DNA of 64,000 nucleotides from an uncultured Jannaschia sp. GTDB taxonomy: Bacteria; Pseudomonadota; Alphaproteobacteria; Rhodobacterales; Rhodobacteraceae. Below are positions 10,860 through 20,207 of this stretch, one piece after another. The stretch is taken from assembly GCF_947503795.1 (NCBI RefSeq), contig NZ_CANNEZ010000001.1, forward strand, positions 1,293,001 to 1,357,000, given 5' to 3'. A program made the translations under genes and the position numbers. How positions within the stretch are numbered: the first letter of the stretch is position 1; the number at the start of each line of letters is the position of its first letter. A model generated the notes under the pieces. It was not told the DNA's origin. It saw only the letters and a program-made list of their open reading frames with translations, and made no database searches.

Positions 10860-11324
10860 TCAGCGCAGGGAGCGCGCCCGCGCGGCCATCAGCCAGACCA
10901 CCACGAGGCCCGCCGACAGGACGAAATTCCAGCCCGCCATCGTCAGCCCCAGTTGCCAGACGATATCGTCGCACATCACCAACGTCTCGGGGATGTCGGT
11001 GCTCAGGAGGTCGCCGCCGCTGAGCCCGCCCAGCGCATCGCCGCCGCCGGTGCAGGAGGACGGACCCTCCCACCAGCCCTGCTCGACGCCCGCGTGATAG
11101 GCCCCGATCCCCGAGGTGACCGCCGCTGCCGCCGCCCCGACGAGGGCCATCGCGCGGGGCATCACCCCCGCGAGCGCCACGAGGCCGATCAGGATCGCCG
11201 CCGCGTGGGGCCAGCGTTGCCACAGGCACATCGCGCAGGGCGCGTAGCCCAGCGCCTGAAACACGAAGGCCCCGCCGAGGAGCCCGACATGACCCAGCAT
11301 GGCATAGGCGATGAGACGTCTCAC
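10860..11324 (-). CDS. dsbB: Disulfide bond formation protein DsbB
   Basis: A 154-residue inner-membrane quinone reductase that reoxidises DsbA. The first periplasmic cysteine pair is in APCAMCLWQRWPH (CxxC followed by the conserved WQR), and the second pair appears to be SSCTGG and VMCDD in the long periplasmic loop. Four hydrophobic segments are visible. The start is taken as GTG 11324, which overlaps the stop of the upstream yqaA-like gene (GTGA); an ATG at 11300 is an alternative but would clip the first membrane helix. No dsbA is in the window. The overlap suggests co-translation with the upstream membrane protein. Confidence 0.88.
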   Translation of the reverse strand: MRRLIAYAMLGHVGLLGGAFVFQALGYAPCAMCLWQRWPHAAAILIGLVALAGVMPRAMALVGAAAAAVTSGIGAYHAGVEQGWWEGPSSCTGGGDALGGLSGGDLLSTDIPETLVMCDDIVWQLGLTMAGWNFVLSAGLVVVWLMAARARSLR

Positions 11325-11899
11325 AGAACCCTCAGCAGCAGGAAGCCCCCGAGGAGGAGGGCGATGGCAAGTGTGAACATAAGGCCGAGGCGGCGCTCGA
11401 TGAAGTCCCGCACCGGCGGCCCGAACTTCCACAGAAGGCCGGCGACGATGAAGAACCGCAGGCCCCGCGCCACGATGGACGAGACGATGAAGACCGGGAT
11501 CGACAGGCCCGTCGCGCCCGAAAGGATCGTGATGACCTTGAACGGAAAGGGCGTGATACCCGCGATCAGAACGGCCCATGCGCCCCAGTCGTTGTAGCGC
11601 GCGGTGAAGCCGTCGAAGCTGTCGGCCTTGCCCAGCGCGGTCAGCACCGGCTCGCCGATCGTCTCGAAGGCCAGCGCCCCGATCGCGTAACCCAGAAGCG
11701 CGCCCAGGACGCTGGCGATGGTGCAGACGGCGGCGATGCGGAAGGCGCGATGGGGGGCCGCGATCACCATCGGAATCAGCAGCACGTCGGGCGGGATCGG
11801 GAAGACCGAGCTTTCGATGAAGCTGACCGCCGCGAGCACCCAGAGCGCGTGGCGATGGGCGGCCCAGTGCAGGGTCCAGTCATAGAGGGCGCGCAGCAT
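11321..11899 (-). CDS. YqaA-type DedA/VTT-domain membrane protein
   Basis: A 192-residue integral membrane protein of the DedA/VTT superfamily. Recognisable parts are SFIESSVFPIPPDVLLIPMV, GALLGYAIG, and the re-entrant GITPFPFKVITILSG motif with its conserved prolines. Members include YqaA and DedA-type lipid flippases or scramblases of undecaprenyl phosphate and other lipids; the exact substrate of the YqaA branch is not established. It has five to six hydrophobic segments. It is translationally coupled to dsbB by a GTGA overlap and diverges from the metallopeptidase gene. Confidence 0.85.
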   Translation of the reverse strand: MLRALYDWTLHWAAHRHALWVLAAVSFIESSVFPIPPDVLLIPMVIAAPHRAFRIAAVCTIASVLGALLGYAIGALAFETIGEPVLTALGKADSFDGFTARYNDWGAWAVLIAGITPFPFKVITILSGATGLSIPVFIVSSIVARGLRFFIVAGLLWKFGPPVRDFIERRLGLMFTLAIALLLGGFLLLRVL

Positions 11900-11974
11900 G
11901 TCGGGGCGGTCCCATGGAACCCCGGCGGGGTCAAGTTAGATTGTCTTCTGCACAACCGACACGGGAGTCCGATC

Positions 11975-12844
11975 ATGCGGTGGAGAGGCCGGCGCGGAAG
12001 CGCCAATATCGAGGACCGTCGGGGACGGCGTGGGGGCGGCCGGGCCGCGGTCGGTGGCATCGGCGGATTCGGACTGATCGCCGTCCTCCTGATCGGCTGG
12101 TTCTTCGGCATCGACGTCACGCCGTTCCTGTCGGGCGGGGGCGGCGGCTTCCAGACCTCGGCCCCCGCGGGCGAAAGCCGTCCGCTGACCGAAGCCGAGC
12201 AGCAGGAGGGGCAGTTCGTGTCCGTCGTGCTGGCCGATACCGAGGAGGTCTGGGCCGAGATTTTCCGCGATCAGGTCGGCCAACCCTACGATCCCGCGAC
12301 GCTGGTGCTCTTCAGCCAGGTGACGCAATCGCCCTGCGGCGGTGCGTCGGGCGCGACCGGCCCGTTCTATTGCCCGGCGGACGAGAAGGCATATCTCGAC
12401 ACAGCCTTCTTCACCACGCTGGAGCGGCAACTCGGGGCGCGGGGCGACTTCGCCGCCGCTTATGTCGTCGCCCATGAGATCGCGCATCACGTCCAGAACG
12501 AGCTGGGGATCCTGAGCCAGGCCAATGCGATCCGGGCGCAGTCCTCGACCGAGCAATCGAACGCCATCTCGGTCCGGATCGAGCTTCAGGCCGATTGCTA
12601 CAGCGGGATCTGGGCGCGCTATGCGCAGGCCCGCTTCGGCGCGATCGAGCCGGGTGACCTCGAGGAGGCGGTGAACGCCGCGCGCGAGATCGGGGACGAC
12701 ACGCTCCAACGCGAGGCGGGCCGCGTGCCGCGGCCCCACACCTTCACCCACGGCACCTCCGAGCAGCGCGCGCGCTGGTTCATGACCGGCTACCAGACCG
12801 GGGACATGACGGCCTGCGATACGTTCTCGGCCGACCGGCTGTGA
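11975..12844 (+). CDS. Neutral zinc metallopeptidase, YpfJ family
   Basis: A 289-residue membrane-anchored putative zinc peptidase. The short cytoplasmic N-terminus (MRWRGRRGSANIEDRRG) is typical of the family and is followed by a Gly-rich stretch and one membrane helix (FGLIAVLLIGWFFGI, about residues 33-47). The zinc motif HEIAHHVQ lies near residue 166, with a third-ligand candidate in the ELQADCYSGIWA helix, and a conserved FTHGTSEQRARWF near the C-terminus. Family members are inner-membrane anchored with a periplasmic catalytic domain; the substrate is unknown. ATG 11975 follows CGGGAG at about 11963. Confidence 0.88.
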   Translation: MRWRGRRGSANIEDRRGRRGGGRAAVGGIGGFGLIAVLLIGWFFGIDVTPFLSGGGGGFQTSAPAGESRPLTEAEQQEGQFVSVVLADTEEVWAEIFRDQVGQPYDPATLVLFSQVTQSPCGGASGATGPFYCPADEKAYLDTAFFTTLERQLGARGDFAAAYVVAHEIAHHVQNELGILSQANAIRAQSSTEQSNAISVRIELQADCYSGIWARYAQARFGAIEPGDLEEAVNAAREIGDDTLQREAGRVPRPHTFTHGTSEQRARWFMTGYQTGDMTACDTFSADRL

Positions 12845-12852
12845 TTGACGGC

Positions 12853-12882
12853 GCCGGGCCGCAGGCGTAAGCGCGGCCCGGC
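12853..12882 (+). terminator. Hairpin between metallopeptidase gene and tRNA-Leu
   Basis: A perfect 10-bp GC stem (12853-12862 GCCGGGCCGC with 12873-12882 GCGGCCCGGC) around a 10-base loop, 8 bases past the metallopeptidase stop and 1 base before the tRNA. There is no T-run. It may end the metallopeptidase transcript or mark a processing site for the tRNA 5' end. Confidence 0.5.
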
Positions 12883-12883
12883 T

Positions 12884-12968
12884 GCCCGTGTGGCGGAATT
12901 GGTAGACGCAGGGGATTCAAAATCCCCCGCCGCGAGGCTTGTCGGTTCGAGTCCGACCACGGGTACCA
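12884..12968 (+). tRNA. tRNA-Leu (anticodon CAA)
   Basis: A class II tRNA of 85 bases with encoded CCA. The acceptor stem GCCCGTG (12884-12890) pairs with CACGGGT (12958-12964, with one G-U pair), followed by A and CCA. The anticodon arm is GGGGA-TTCAAAA-TCCCC with anticodon CAA at 12918-12920, reading UUG. The T arm contains GTTCGAGTC. A short variable arm between the anticodon and T arms fits tRNA-Leu. Confidence 0.97.
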
Positions 12969-13765
12969 AAGGCAGCAGCGCGACAGGCGCAGTGAACGAT
13001 TCGTCCAAACATGGTTAATCGTCGCCGTTCCGGAGACAGCGTTCATGACGTTGCGTCGCGCATTCCGAAACAGAGCAGTTCCGGGGCGCCATTATTTTGA
13101 CACATTCCGTCACAAATCGGGAAACGAGGCGCTTACCGAGCCTCGCGGTGGAAGATCGCCAACCGGGGCGCTCCGACCCTTGACAGGAGGCGTTCGAGCC
13201 TTGTGGCGCAGGGTCGGCCGACCCCGCGGCGCAAATGTTAACGTTTCCGCTCGGGCAACTCGATCGCGGCACAATCAGGGCCCCTCCGACATTTTCGTTT
13301 CGTGATAAAGGTTAACGCCAACGGGCTTGCCCGGATTGTGCCCTATTGCCTTGGAGTGCGGCGAACGATCCGTTAAGACAAAGGAACGCCCGACTGGGGG
13401 GCGATGTCTGCTGACCGTTGGGGCGGTCACACGAGCTGAGGGTCCGGGGTACGGATTCGGCACGAATGCGCGGATGTGTGCCGATCGGTGCACATCGCAG
13501 GTCCGATCGGGCCCGCGCTCTGTGCCGCCGTGTCGCTCTCGACACCCGCTCGTGTGCCGTCGCCGCCGTTTCCGTCAGCGCATCGTTCCTCCGAGGGCCG
13601 GTAACGTAACCGACCACGGAGATGCCGTCGTGACATTCGATCTGCCCGTCGCCCGCCATCGCGGCCTCAGTCGCCCGCGCTCCGTGTCCGTCCGCCATCC
13701 GTTTATTGTTTGCCGAAATGCCGCGCGGCGTCCGCGCCACGGCGCGGCATAGGGGAGTCAATGCC
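12969..13765. other. About 800-base gene-free leader upstream of the RTX gene
   Basis: No convincing gene. Reading frames on both strands lack family resemblance and the third-position GC bias of neighbouring genes, and GC content is visibly lower. Notable elements are an ATGGTTAA (13011-13018, reverse TTAACCAT, a CtrA half-site), two GTTAAC palindromes (13237-13242, 13311-13316), TTGACA hexamers at 13097 and 13180, and TGAC-N7-GTCA at 13098-13112. The last 10-15 bases carry the AGGGGAG ribosome site of the RTX gene. It probably holds the promoter and a long 5' untranslated region. Confidence 0.5.
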
Positions 13766-16700
13766 ATGACCACGACAATCGATTTCAATTCCTTCTCGGC
13801 CGGCACGATCATCAACGATCAGCTCGATGGCGTCACCGTCACCTCGGGCAACGGGCACAACCCGCCGATGATCTTCGACACGGCCCACCCGACCGGCGGC
13901 GATTACGACCTGGCGACCAGCAACCTGGGCAAGGTCCTGATCCTGTCCGAGGACGGCGACAGCCACGATCCCGACGACGAGGCCCATGGCGGCATGCTGA
14001 CCTTCGACTTCGACGGCGAGGTCGACATGCATTCGATCACCGTGCTCGACGCCGACGAGCCGATTTGGATCAAGCTCTACGACGAACATGGCAACTTCAT
14101 CCGCCAATATGACGTGACCACCGCCAATGGCGGCCAGAAGGTCGTGCATCTCGACACCGCGGGCGTCGGCAAGATGGTCGTCAAGTTCGACGGCTCGGGC
14201 GCGGTGGACAATATCGTCTATGACGCCGGGCAGGGCGATGGCGTGGTCAACGGCACCGCGGCGGGCGAACTGATCGACACGACATATGTGGATGCGCAGG
14301 GCGACCGCGTCGACGCCAACGACGCGATCGGCGTGGCCGGCACGACCGGAAACGAGGACCTGATCCTGGCGGGCGGCGGACACGACACCGTCTACGCGGG
14401 CGAGGCGGACGACATCGTCTTCGGCGGGACCGGCAACGACAAGATTTTCGGCGAGGCCGGGGATGACACGCTGAACGGCGAAGACGGCTGCGACACGATC
14501 GAAGGCGGTGCGGGCGACGACCTGATCGACGGCGGTGCACATGGTGATGCGCTCCATGGCGGCGATGGTGCGGACACGATCCTCGGCGGGTCGGGCAACG
14601 ACCAGCTGAGCGGTGGCGCGGGCCATAACGTGCTCGACGGCGGGTCCGGCCGGGACACGATCTTCGGCGGCGACGATGCCGATACCATCGACGGCGGCAC
14701 CGGCGACGACAAGATCGAGGGCCGCGGCGGCGCCGACAGCATCGAGGGCGGCGCGGGCGACGACCTGATCACGGGCTACGACGCCACGTCGATCAAGACC
14801 GGCGACACCTCGGTTGCCAGCGACGACGGCGCGGCCGACACGATCGACGGCGGTGCCGGAAACGACACCATCCTCGGCGGCAAGGGCGACGATGTCCTGT
14901 CGGGCGGCGCGGGCGATGACGTCATCGACGGCGGCAAGGATGACGACCTGATCTTCGGCGATACCGGCGGCACCAAGGGCGCGCCGATCTGCGGTGCGCG
15001 CGAAAGCTTCAACTGGTCCCACGCGCATGGCTACGGCGACGAGGTGGCGCGCGACAGCCTCACCCAGGACACGGGCGAGGTCACCGTCTCGTTCACGACC
15101 ACCAAGGAGGTCGGAACGGTCCGCAACCAGTTCGAGACCGACGACCAGAACGTCGCCGGCATCGACAGCGGCAGCGAGACGATCAACGACAATTCGTCCT
15201 TCGGGTCGATCATCCGGGACGACGAGTTCGCGGCGCAATACGCCTTCGACTATTCCGGTCCCGTCTGCGATGTATCTTTCAACATCAATGACATCGATGG
15301 TGACGGCAAGGTCACGGTCGTGGCCTACGACGCCGACGGCAAGCCCGTGCCCGTCACCCTGACGGGCGGCTCGAACCTGACCGTCGCGGGCGGCATGGCC
15401 AGCTCGAACGGCGGCTACCAGCCCGACAGCTCGGACGACTACTCGGTCACGGTCGACATCGCGGGCCCGGTCAGCCGGATCGAGATCCTGCACGAGATGA
15501 CCGGTGACGCCGATTCCGGCATCAACATCACCGACGTGTTCCACGCACCCGTCATCGGCTTCGAGGACCCGACCGGCATCGCGGGCGACGACCTTCTGAC
15601 GGGCGGCGACGGCGCCGACACGATCTTCGGCGAGGCCGGGGACGACACCATCATCGGCGGCGCGGGGCAGGACGAGCTCTTCGGCGGCGACGACCGCGAC
15701 ACGTTCATCTCGGTGACCCCCGGCGACGTCATCGACGGCAACGAGGGCGGCGACGACTTCGACACGCTGGACCTGACCGGCGTGGACGCGATCGTCGAGT
15801 TCGACCCCGACAATGCCGAGAATGGCACGATCTTCTTCACGGGCCCCGACGGCAAGCCGACCGGCGAGACCGCCAGCTTCGTCAATATCGAGAACGTCAT
15901 AGGCGGCGTCGTCCGCGACGGTATCGTCGAGGGCACCGAGGATGGCGACCTGATCGACGTCGATTACACCGGCGACCCCGATGGCGATCTCGTCGACAAT
16001 GACGATGCGCTGCTTCCGGGCGAGGTCGGCGATGACGACATCATCCTGGCCGGCGGTGGCAACGACACCATCCTCGCCGGAGACGGCGATGACGAAATCG
16101 ACGCGGGCGACGGCGACGACAGCGTCGAGGCCGGGATCGGCGACGACCTGATCGAAGGCGGCGCGGGCAACGACACGATCCTGGGCGAAGAGGGCGACGA
16201 CACGCTGCTCGGCGGTCTCGGCGATGACAGCCTTTCGGGCGGTGACGGCAACGACTCGATCCGCGGCCTGAGCGGCGAGGACACGCTGGACGGCGGCGAC
16301 GGCGACGACACGCTGCGCTCCGGCGCGGACGGCGACTCGGTCATCGGCGGGCTCGGCAACGATCTCATCACCGGCAATGGCGGCGCGGACACGATCGACG
16401 CGGGCGTCATCGGCTCGCCCGATCTGGGCTATCCCGGCCTCTTCCCGTCGGATGACGACCCGAACGACGATCGCGACAACGTCGAAGGGCGTGGCGGCGA
16501 CGACTGGATCTCGACCGGCGACGATGACGACACGATCAATGGCGGCTCGGGCCGCGACACGATCGACGGTGGCTTCGACCGCGACCTGATCGACGGCGAC
16601 GACGGCAATGACTTCATCATCGGCGGCGAGGGGTCGGATACGATCCTCGGCGGGTCTGGCAATGACACGATCTACGCGGGCTTCGGACCCGGCGCGCCGG

Positions 16701-17767
16701 ACGCGCTGAACATCCCCGATGACCGGGATCTGGTGCAGGACAACGGTCGCGACGTGGTCGATGGCGGGATCGGGGACGACCTGATCTTCGGCGCCGACGA
16801 CGATGACAGCCTGTCGGGCGGCGAGGGCAACGATACGCTCTTCGGCGAGATCGACGAGGACACGCTCGACGGCGGTGCCGGCGATGACAGCCTCGACGGC
16901 GGTGACGGGGACGACTCGATCATCGGCGGCACCGGCAACGACACGATCGTCGGCGGCGACGGGCTCGACTCGCTCTCGGGCGGGGATGATCGCGACGTGT
17001 TCCTCGGCGGCAATGGCGGCGACACGGTCGATGGCGGCGCCGGTGGCGACGACTTCGACACGCTGGACCTGACCGGCGCGGGGGTCGACCGGGTGGAATA
17101 CACCTCGGCCGACCGCGAGGACGGCACCGTCTTCTTCGACGACGGCACCACGCTCGGCTTCACCGAGATCGAGAACGTCGTGCCCTGCTTCACGCCCGGC
17201 ACCCTGATCGCCACGCCGCGGGGCGAGGTTCCGGTCGAATCGCTGAGCGTCGGCGACCGGATCATCACCCGCGACAACGGCATTCAGGTCGTGCGCTGGA
17301 TCGGGTCGCGCACCATGGAGGCGGCCGAGCTGAAGACCGATGGCACGCTGCGCCCGGTCCTGATCCGTGCGGGGGCCTTGGGTCACGGTCTGCCCGAGCG
17401 GGACATGAAGGTCTCGCCGCAGCACCGGATGCTGATCGCGAATGACGAGACGATGCTCTATTTCGACGAGCGCGAAGTCCTGATCGCGGCCAAGCACCTG
17501 GTCGGCCGACCCGGCATCGAGCGCGCCGAACCCGAGGACACGACCTACATCCACGTGATGTTCGACAATCACGAGGTCATCCTTTCCGACGGCGCCTGGA
17601 CCGAGAGCTTCCAGCCCGGCGACCAGACGCTCAAGGGCCTGGGCGAACCGCAGCGCGAGGAGATCTTCGCGATCTTCCCGGAATTGCGCGGCCACGAGGG
17701 CCGGGTCGCCTATGTGGCGGCCCGTCGGATGCTCAAGCGCAAGGAAGCGGAGCTTCTGGTCCGCTGA
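13766..17767 (+). CDS. Large RTX calcium-binding protein with C-terminal Hint domain
   Basis: A 1333-residue, strongly acidic, probably type I-secreted protein. Residues 1-155 form a beta-sandwich-like domain. RTX nonapeptide repeats of the GGxGxDxxx type follow in three blocks: about 198-398, 608-655 and 755-1100, in which the DTI/GG/GNDTI cadence is clear. A non-repeat beta-rich domain lies between at about 410-605. A Hint_2 (Hedgehog/intein-like) domain begins at Cys1141 in [20 protein letters not shown] and contains SPQHRMLI. Such RTX-Hint proteins are common in Rhodobacterales and have no assigned function; the Hint cysteine suggests self-processing. No HlyB/HlyD/TolC genes are nearby. 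ATG 13766 follows AGGGGAG by 8 bases. Confidence 0.85.
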   Translation: MTTTIDFNSFSAGTIINDQLDGVTVTSGNGHNPPMIFDTAHPTGGDYDLATSNLGKVLILSEDGDSHDPDDEAHGGMLTFDFDGEVDMHSITVLDADEPIWIKLYDEHGNFIRQYDVTTANGGQKVVHLDTAGVGKMVVKFDGSGAVDNIVYDAGQGDGVVNGTAAGELIDTTYVDAQGDRVDANDAIGVAGTTGNEDLILAGGGHDTVYAGEADDIVFGGTGNDKIFGEAGDDTLNGEDGCDTIEGGAGDDLIDGGAHGDALHGGDGADTILGGSGNDQLSGGAGHNVLDGGSGRDTIFGGDDADTIDGGTGDDKIEGRGGADSIEGGAGDDLITGYDATSIKTGDTSVASDDGAADTIDGGAGNDTILGGKGDDVLSGGAGDDVIDGGKDDDLIFGDTGGTKGAPICGARESFNWSHAHGYGDEVARDSLTQDTGEVTVSFTTTKEVGTVRNQFETDDQNVAGIDSGSETINDNSSFGSIIRDDEFAAQYAFDYSGPVCDVSFNINDIDGDGKVTVVAYDADGKPVPVTLTGGSNLTVAGGMASSNGGYQPDSSDDYSVTVDIAGPVSRIEILHEMTGDADSGINITDVFHAPVIGFEDPTGIAGDDLLTGGDGADTIFGEAGDDTIIGGAGQDELFGGDDRDTFISVTPGDVIDGNEGGDDFDTLDLTGVDAIVEFDPDNAENGTIFFTGPDGKPTGETASFVNIENVIGGVVRDGIVEGTEDGDLIDVDYTGDPDGDLVDNDDALLPGEVGDDDIILAGGGNDTILAGDGDDEIDAGDGDDSVEAGIGDDLIEGGAGNDTILGEEGDDTLLGGLGDDSLSGGDGNDSIRGLSGEDTLDGGDGDDTLRSGADGDSVIGGLGNDLITGNGGADTIDAGVIGSPDLGYPGLFPSDDDPNDDRDNVEGRGGDDWISTGDDDDTINGGSGRDTIDGGFDRDLIDGDDGNDFIIGGEGSDTILGGSGNDTIYAGFGPGAPDALNIPDDRDLVQDNGRDVVDGGIGDDLIFGADDDDSLSGGEGNDTLFGEIDEDTLDGGAGDDSLDGGDGDDSIIGGTGNDTIVGGDGLDSLSGGDDRDVFLGGNGGDTVDGGAGGDDFDTLDLTGAGVDRVEYTSADREDGTVFFDDGTTLGFTEIENVVPCFTPGTLIATPRGEVPVESLSVGDRIITRDNGIQVVRWIGSRTMEAAELKTDGTLRPVLIRAGALGHGLPERDMKVSPQHRMLIANDETMLYFDEREVLIAAKHLVGRPGIERAEPEDTTYIHVMFDNHEVILSDGAWTESFQPGDQTLKGLGEPQREEIFAIFPELRGHEGRVAYVAARRMLKRKEAELLVR

Positions 17768-17811
17768 TTCACGATCGTATCGACCGGGGCCACGGCCCGC
17801 GGATCGAGGCC

Positions 17812-17837
17812 AAGGGGCGCGGGTGACTGCGCCCCTT
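17812..17837 (+). terminator. Terminator after the RTX gene
   Basis: A perfect 9-bp stem AAGGGGCGC (17812-17820) with GCGCCCCTT (17829-17837), an 8-base loop, then CGCGTTTGT. It lies 45 bases past the RTX stop. It is a weak intrinsic terminator by T content. Confidence 0.6.
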
Positions 17838-17883
17838 CGCGTTTGTATCGCCCGGCATCCGTGATATCCGCTGCTGGATCACA

Positions 17884-18330
17884 ATGATGGGGGCCCGGAT
17901 GCGGCGCTGGCATTTCTACGTCATGGGGGCGATCGCCCTCGTCTACGGCCTCCTCGCGATGGCGGAATACGTCTTCGTGGCCTACGGGATGCGCATGGGC
18001 TGGATGGCGCTCTACTCGGACGCGCAGATCGCGTGGCTCAGCTCGATTCCCGGCTGGGTCCACGGGGTGTGGGGCGCGCATGTCACGCTGGCACTCGTGG
18101 GCGCGCTCTGCCTGCTCGCGCATCTGCGCCCGGCGGTCTGGATGCTGGCCTTCGCCTTCCTCACGCTGGTCGTGCTCTATGTCTGGATGCTGGTCATGGC
18201 CGAGCCGTCGGTCATCGCGATGGCGGGCGGCGGCACGACGGCTTGGCTGGCACTCGGCGGCGTCCTGCTCCTGTCCTTCCTGATCTACCTCTATGCGCGG
18301 CAGGAAAAGCAGGTCGGCGAAGTCCTCTGA
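17884..18330 (+). CDS. Hypothetical four-helix membrane protein
   Basis: A 148-residue integral membrane protein that I cannot assign to a family with certainty. Four hydrophobic segments are visible at about residues 12-35, 58-80, 87-107 and 118-140 (the last ending LLLSFLIYLYARQ). The N-terminus is basic (GARMRRWHF) and would stay in the cytoplasm. It is rich in Met and Trp. ATG 17884 is the first start; ATG 17899 (MRRWHF) is equally possible, since neither has a good ribosome site. It precedes the ABC ATPase gene by 62 bases on the same strand, but no functional link is evident. Confidence 0.65.
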   Translation: MMGARMRRWHFYVMGAIALVYGLLAMAEYVFVAYGMRMGWMALYSDAQIAWLSSIPGWVHGVWGAHVTLALVGALCLLAHLRPAVWMLAFAFLTLVVLYVWMLVMAEPSVIAMAGGGTTAWLALGGVLLLSFLIYLYARQEKQVGEVL

Positions 18331-18365
18331 TCGGGTGGACCGCCACCGGCCCGGCTGCTAGTCCA

Positions 18366-18386
18366 ACCCGACTGTAACGCTCGGGT
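18366..18386. promoter_or_regulatory. Palindrome ACCCGA-N9-TCGGGT before the ABC ATPase gene
   Basis: A perfect 6-bp inverted repeat with a 9-base spacer, ending 6 bases before the GTG start at 18393. Its core CCGA-N9-TCGG is shared with both palindromes in front of the iron-type binding-protein gene (1326 and 1350). A site this close to the start implies a very short or absent leader. It could be a common operator, but an 8-base match with a fixed spacer will also occur by chance a few times per window. Confidence 0.35.
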
Positions 18387-18392
18387 ATTTGG

Positions 18393-19469
18393 GTGACGAC
18401 GCAACTCCGCCTTGAGGCCAAGGGCCTGACCCGCACCCTTGGGGGTCGGAACGTCGTCGACGGGATCGATCTGTCGGTCGCGGCCGGGCGCGTCACATGT
18501 CTGCTGGGACCGTCGGGCTGCGGCAAGTCGACGACGCTGCGTATCATCGCGGGCGTCGATCGACAGGATGCGGGCACCGTCACGCTGAACGGACGCCTGG
18601 TGGCCGACGATCACGTCCATGTCCCGCCCGAGCGGCGCGGCGTCGGCCTGATGTTCCAGGATTTCGCGCTCTTCCCGCATCTCAACGTCACCGACAACAT
18701 CGCCTTCGGCCTGCCGCGCGGCGCCGCCACCGGCCAGCGTGTGACCGAGCTTCTGCGGCGCATCGATCTTGCGGGCTATGGCGATCTGCATCCGCACCAG
18801 CTTTCGGGCGGCGAGCAACAGCGCGTCGCGCTGGCCCGTGCTCTGGCGCCCCGGCCCGACATCATGCTGATGGACGAGCCGTTCTCGGGGCTCGACAACC
18901 GGTTGCGCGACGAGATCCGCGATGCGACCCTCGCGATGCTCAAGGAGGAGGGGACGGCCGTCCTCTTGGTGACGCATGAGCCGGACGAGGCCATGCGCAT
19001 GGCCGATGAGATCGCGTTGATGCGCCATGGGCGCATCGTGCAGCGCGCCGCGCCGTACAACCTCTACAACACGCCCGCCGACCGGGATGCGGCAGCGTTC
19101 TTCAGCGATATCAACATCCTGCACGGCGAAGTGAACGGGGCACTGACGCAGACGCCCTTCGGTCAGTTCCTGGCACCCGGCCTGCCGGATGGCACGGCGG
19201 TCGAGATCGTCTTCCGCCCGCAGCATGTCCGGCTGGATTTCGACCGGGGCGGTCGCGGACCCGCGCCTACGTCGACCGAAGGCGTGCCCGCGCGCGGCCT
19301 CGTGCAGCGGGCGCGGTTCATGGGCAAGGAAAGCCTGATCGAATTCCTGATGGATGACGGCAGCACGGTGGTGACCGCGACGGTACCGGCGGTGTTCCTG
19401 CCAAAGCCGGGGACCGTGCTCTGGCTATCCATCCGCCGGGATCGGTGTTTCGTCTTCCCGGAGACCTGA
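18393..19469 (+). CDS. ABC transporter ATP-binding protein, iron(III)/FbpC type
   Basis: A 358-residue ATPase of an import ABC system. Walker A is LGPSGCGKSTTLR (about residues 37-49), the Q-loop is MFQDFALFPHLNVTDNIAFG, the signature is LSGGEQQR, Walker B is IMLMDEPFSGLDNRLR, and the H-loop is LLVTHEPDEA. The C-terminal third is a TOBE-type regulatory domain (IVFRPQHVRLDF). The FPHLNVTDNIAFGL segment is typical of FbpC ferric and related ATPases. No permease gene is adjacent, so it may serve the binding protein at 284-1291 with a permease elsewhere. The start is GTG with no clear ribosome site, hinting at a leaderless message. Confidence 0.85.
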   Translation: MTTQLRLEAKGLTRTLGGRNVVDGIDLSVAAGRVTCLLGPSGCGKSTTLRIIAGVDRQDAGTVTLNGRLVADDHVHVPPERRGVGLMFQDFALFPHLNVTDNIAFGLPRGAATGQRVTELLRRIDLAGYGDLHPHQLSGGEQQRVALARALAPRPDIMLMDEPFSGLDNRLRDEIRDATLAMLKEEGTAVLLVTHEPDEAMRMADEIALMRHGRIVQRAAPYNLYNTPADRDAAAFFSDINILHGEVNGALTQTPFGQFLAPGLPDGTAVEIVFRPQHVRLDFDRGGRGPAPTSTEGVPARGLVQRARFMGKESLIEFLMDDGSTVVTATVPAVFLPKPGTVLWLSIRRDRCFVFPET

Positions 19470-19486
19470 GGTCCCGACGCGCGAAA

Positions 19487-19510
19487 GCCGCCCCCGGGGC
19501 GGGGGGCGGC
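19487..19510. terminator. Bidirectional hairpin between convergent genes
   Basis: A 9-bp stem GCCGCCCCC (19487-19495) with GGGGGCGGC (19502-19510) and a 6-base loop, between the ends of the ABC ATPase gene (19469) and the convergent DUF882 gene (19542). It has no T-run in either direction but is well placed to serve both genes. Confidence 0.6.
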
Positions 19511-19541
19511 GCGGATCGCGAGAGGCAGAGGGGAGTGGCGG

Positions 19542-20117
19542 TCAGCCGCCCCAGGTGCGGACAACGCCGCAATCGACATGGGTGAAATTTGAGCCCGAAT
19601 ACTTGCCGACGCCTCCGGCACCGCAGCTCGCCGCCGCGCGGGCGACCTGGCGCACGGAGCGCGAGGACAGGCGAAGATCGGCGGCCTGGCCCTGCAGGTG
19701 CAGCGAGTTCCGCGCCACGCCACGCGACCGCGCGCGCAGGGCCCGGTTCGTCGCCGGCGAGCGATAGCCCGACAAAAGAAGGAACGGCTCGGACGCGTCC
19801 ACGAGGTTGTGGGTTGCCGCGATGATGTCGAGGGTGCGGTTGTCGATCTGCTTCACTTCGTTCCGACGCCAGTCGCGGAAGAAGAAGTTGATCTCGTTCA
19901 TGGCGTCGCGGACGTAATTGCCCTCGATCCAGTAGATCGTGTCCATGCTCTCGCCCGTCCGGGCGTTGTGCATCTTGATGCGTCGGATATCGCCGCCGCC
20001 GCGCAGGAAGCCTGCGGCATTCGAGTAGGTGGGTGCTGCGGTGATCGCCGTTGCGGCGAAAGCCCCGAGCAGCCCACGACGAGAAATCGTGGAAGTCCGG
20101 CCCGATAGATCGGTCAT
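19542..20117 (-). CDS. DUF882 (YcbK-type, M15-like) Tat-exported protein
   Basis: A 191-residue exported protein of the DUF882/peptidase M15_2 family, related to E. coli YcbK/MepK, which cleaves peptidoglycan cross-links. The signal is a twin-arginine type: STISRRGLLGAF followed by a hydrophobic stretch ending YSNAAG. Metal-site and fold motifs are LLSGYRSPATNRALR, NSLHLQGQAADLRL and the C-terminal SGSNFTHVDCGVVRTW, with His in HLQG, Asp in AADLR and His in THVD as likely zinc ligands. ATG 20117 begins the Tat peptide. It diverges from the L,D-transpeptidase gene. As MepK cuts the 3-3 bonds that L,D-transpeptidases make, the head-to-head pair is suggestive. Confidence 0.88.
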   Translation of the reverse strand: MTDLSGRTSTISRRGLLGAFAATAITAAPTYSNAAGFLRGGGDIRRIKMHNARTGESMDTIYWIEGNYVRDAMNEINFFFRDWRRNEVKQIDNRTLDIIAATHNLVDASEPFLLLSGYRSPATNRALRARSRGVARNSLHLQGQAADLRLSSRSVRQVARAAASCGAGGVGKYSGSNFTHVDCGVVRTWGG

Positions 20118-20207
20118 GTGTGTCTTGCCCCGTTCACTGTTCGCGATCGACGTTGCGATCACTTCTGCCTCATCCCCATGTGACGAGACGGATGTGGCAT
20201 AAGTTTG

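Noticed and set aside
13097-13125. TTGACA hexamer as a promoter of the RTX gene
   Set aside because: No acceptable -10 hexamer at 16-18 bases and over 600 bases from the start codon. It was listed only as part of the leader description.
13045-13305. 86-codon plus-strand frame in the RTX leader with GGAGAC upstream
   Set aside because: The peptide is Arg/Gly-rich with no recognisable motif, and its codon positions lack the GC bias of real genes here. It was kept as non-coding leader.
13312-13815. 167-codon minus-strand frame antisense to the RTX start
   Set aside because: It overlaps the well-supported RTX start and ribosome site, has no family resemblance, and is a by-product of high GC.
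14360-17060. Tandem repeats within the RTX gene as a CRISPR or satellite
   Set aside because: The periodicity is the 27-base coding unit of the nonapeptide repeat, with diverged copies and no spacers.
13703-17695. 1330-codon minus-strand open frame across the RTX gene
   Set aside because: A mirror frame caused by the acidic GGxGxD repeat codons. Its translation is an Asp/Val/Ala-rich pseudo-repeat without start signals.
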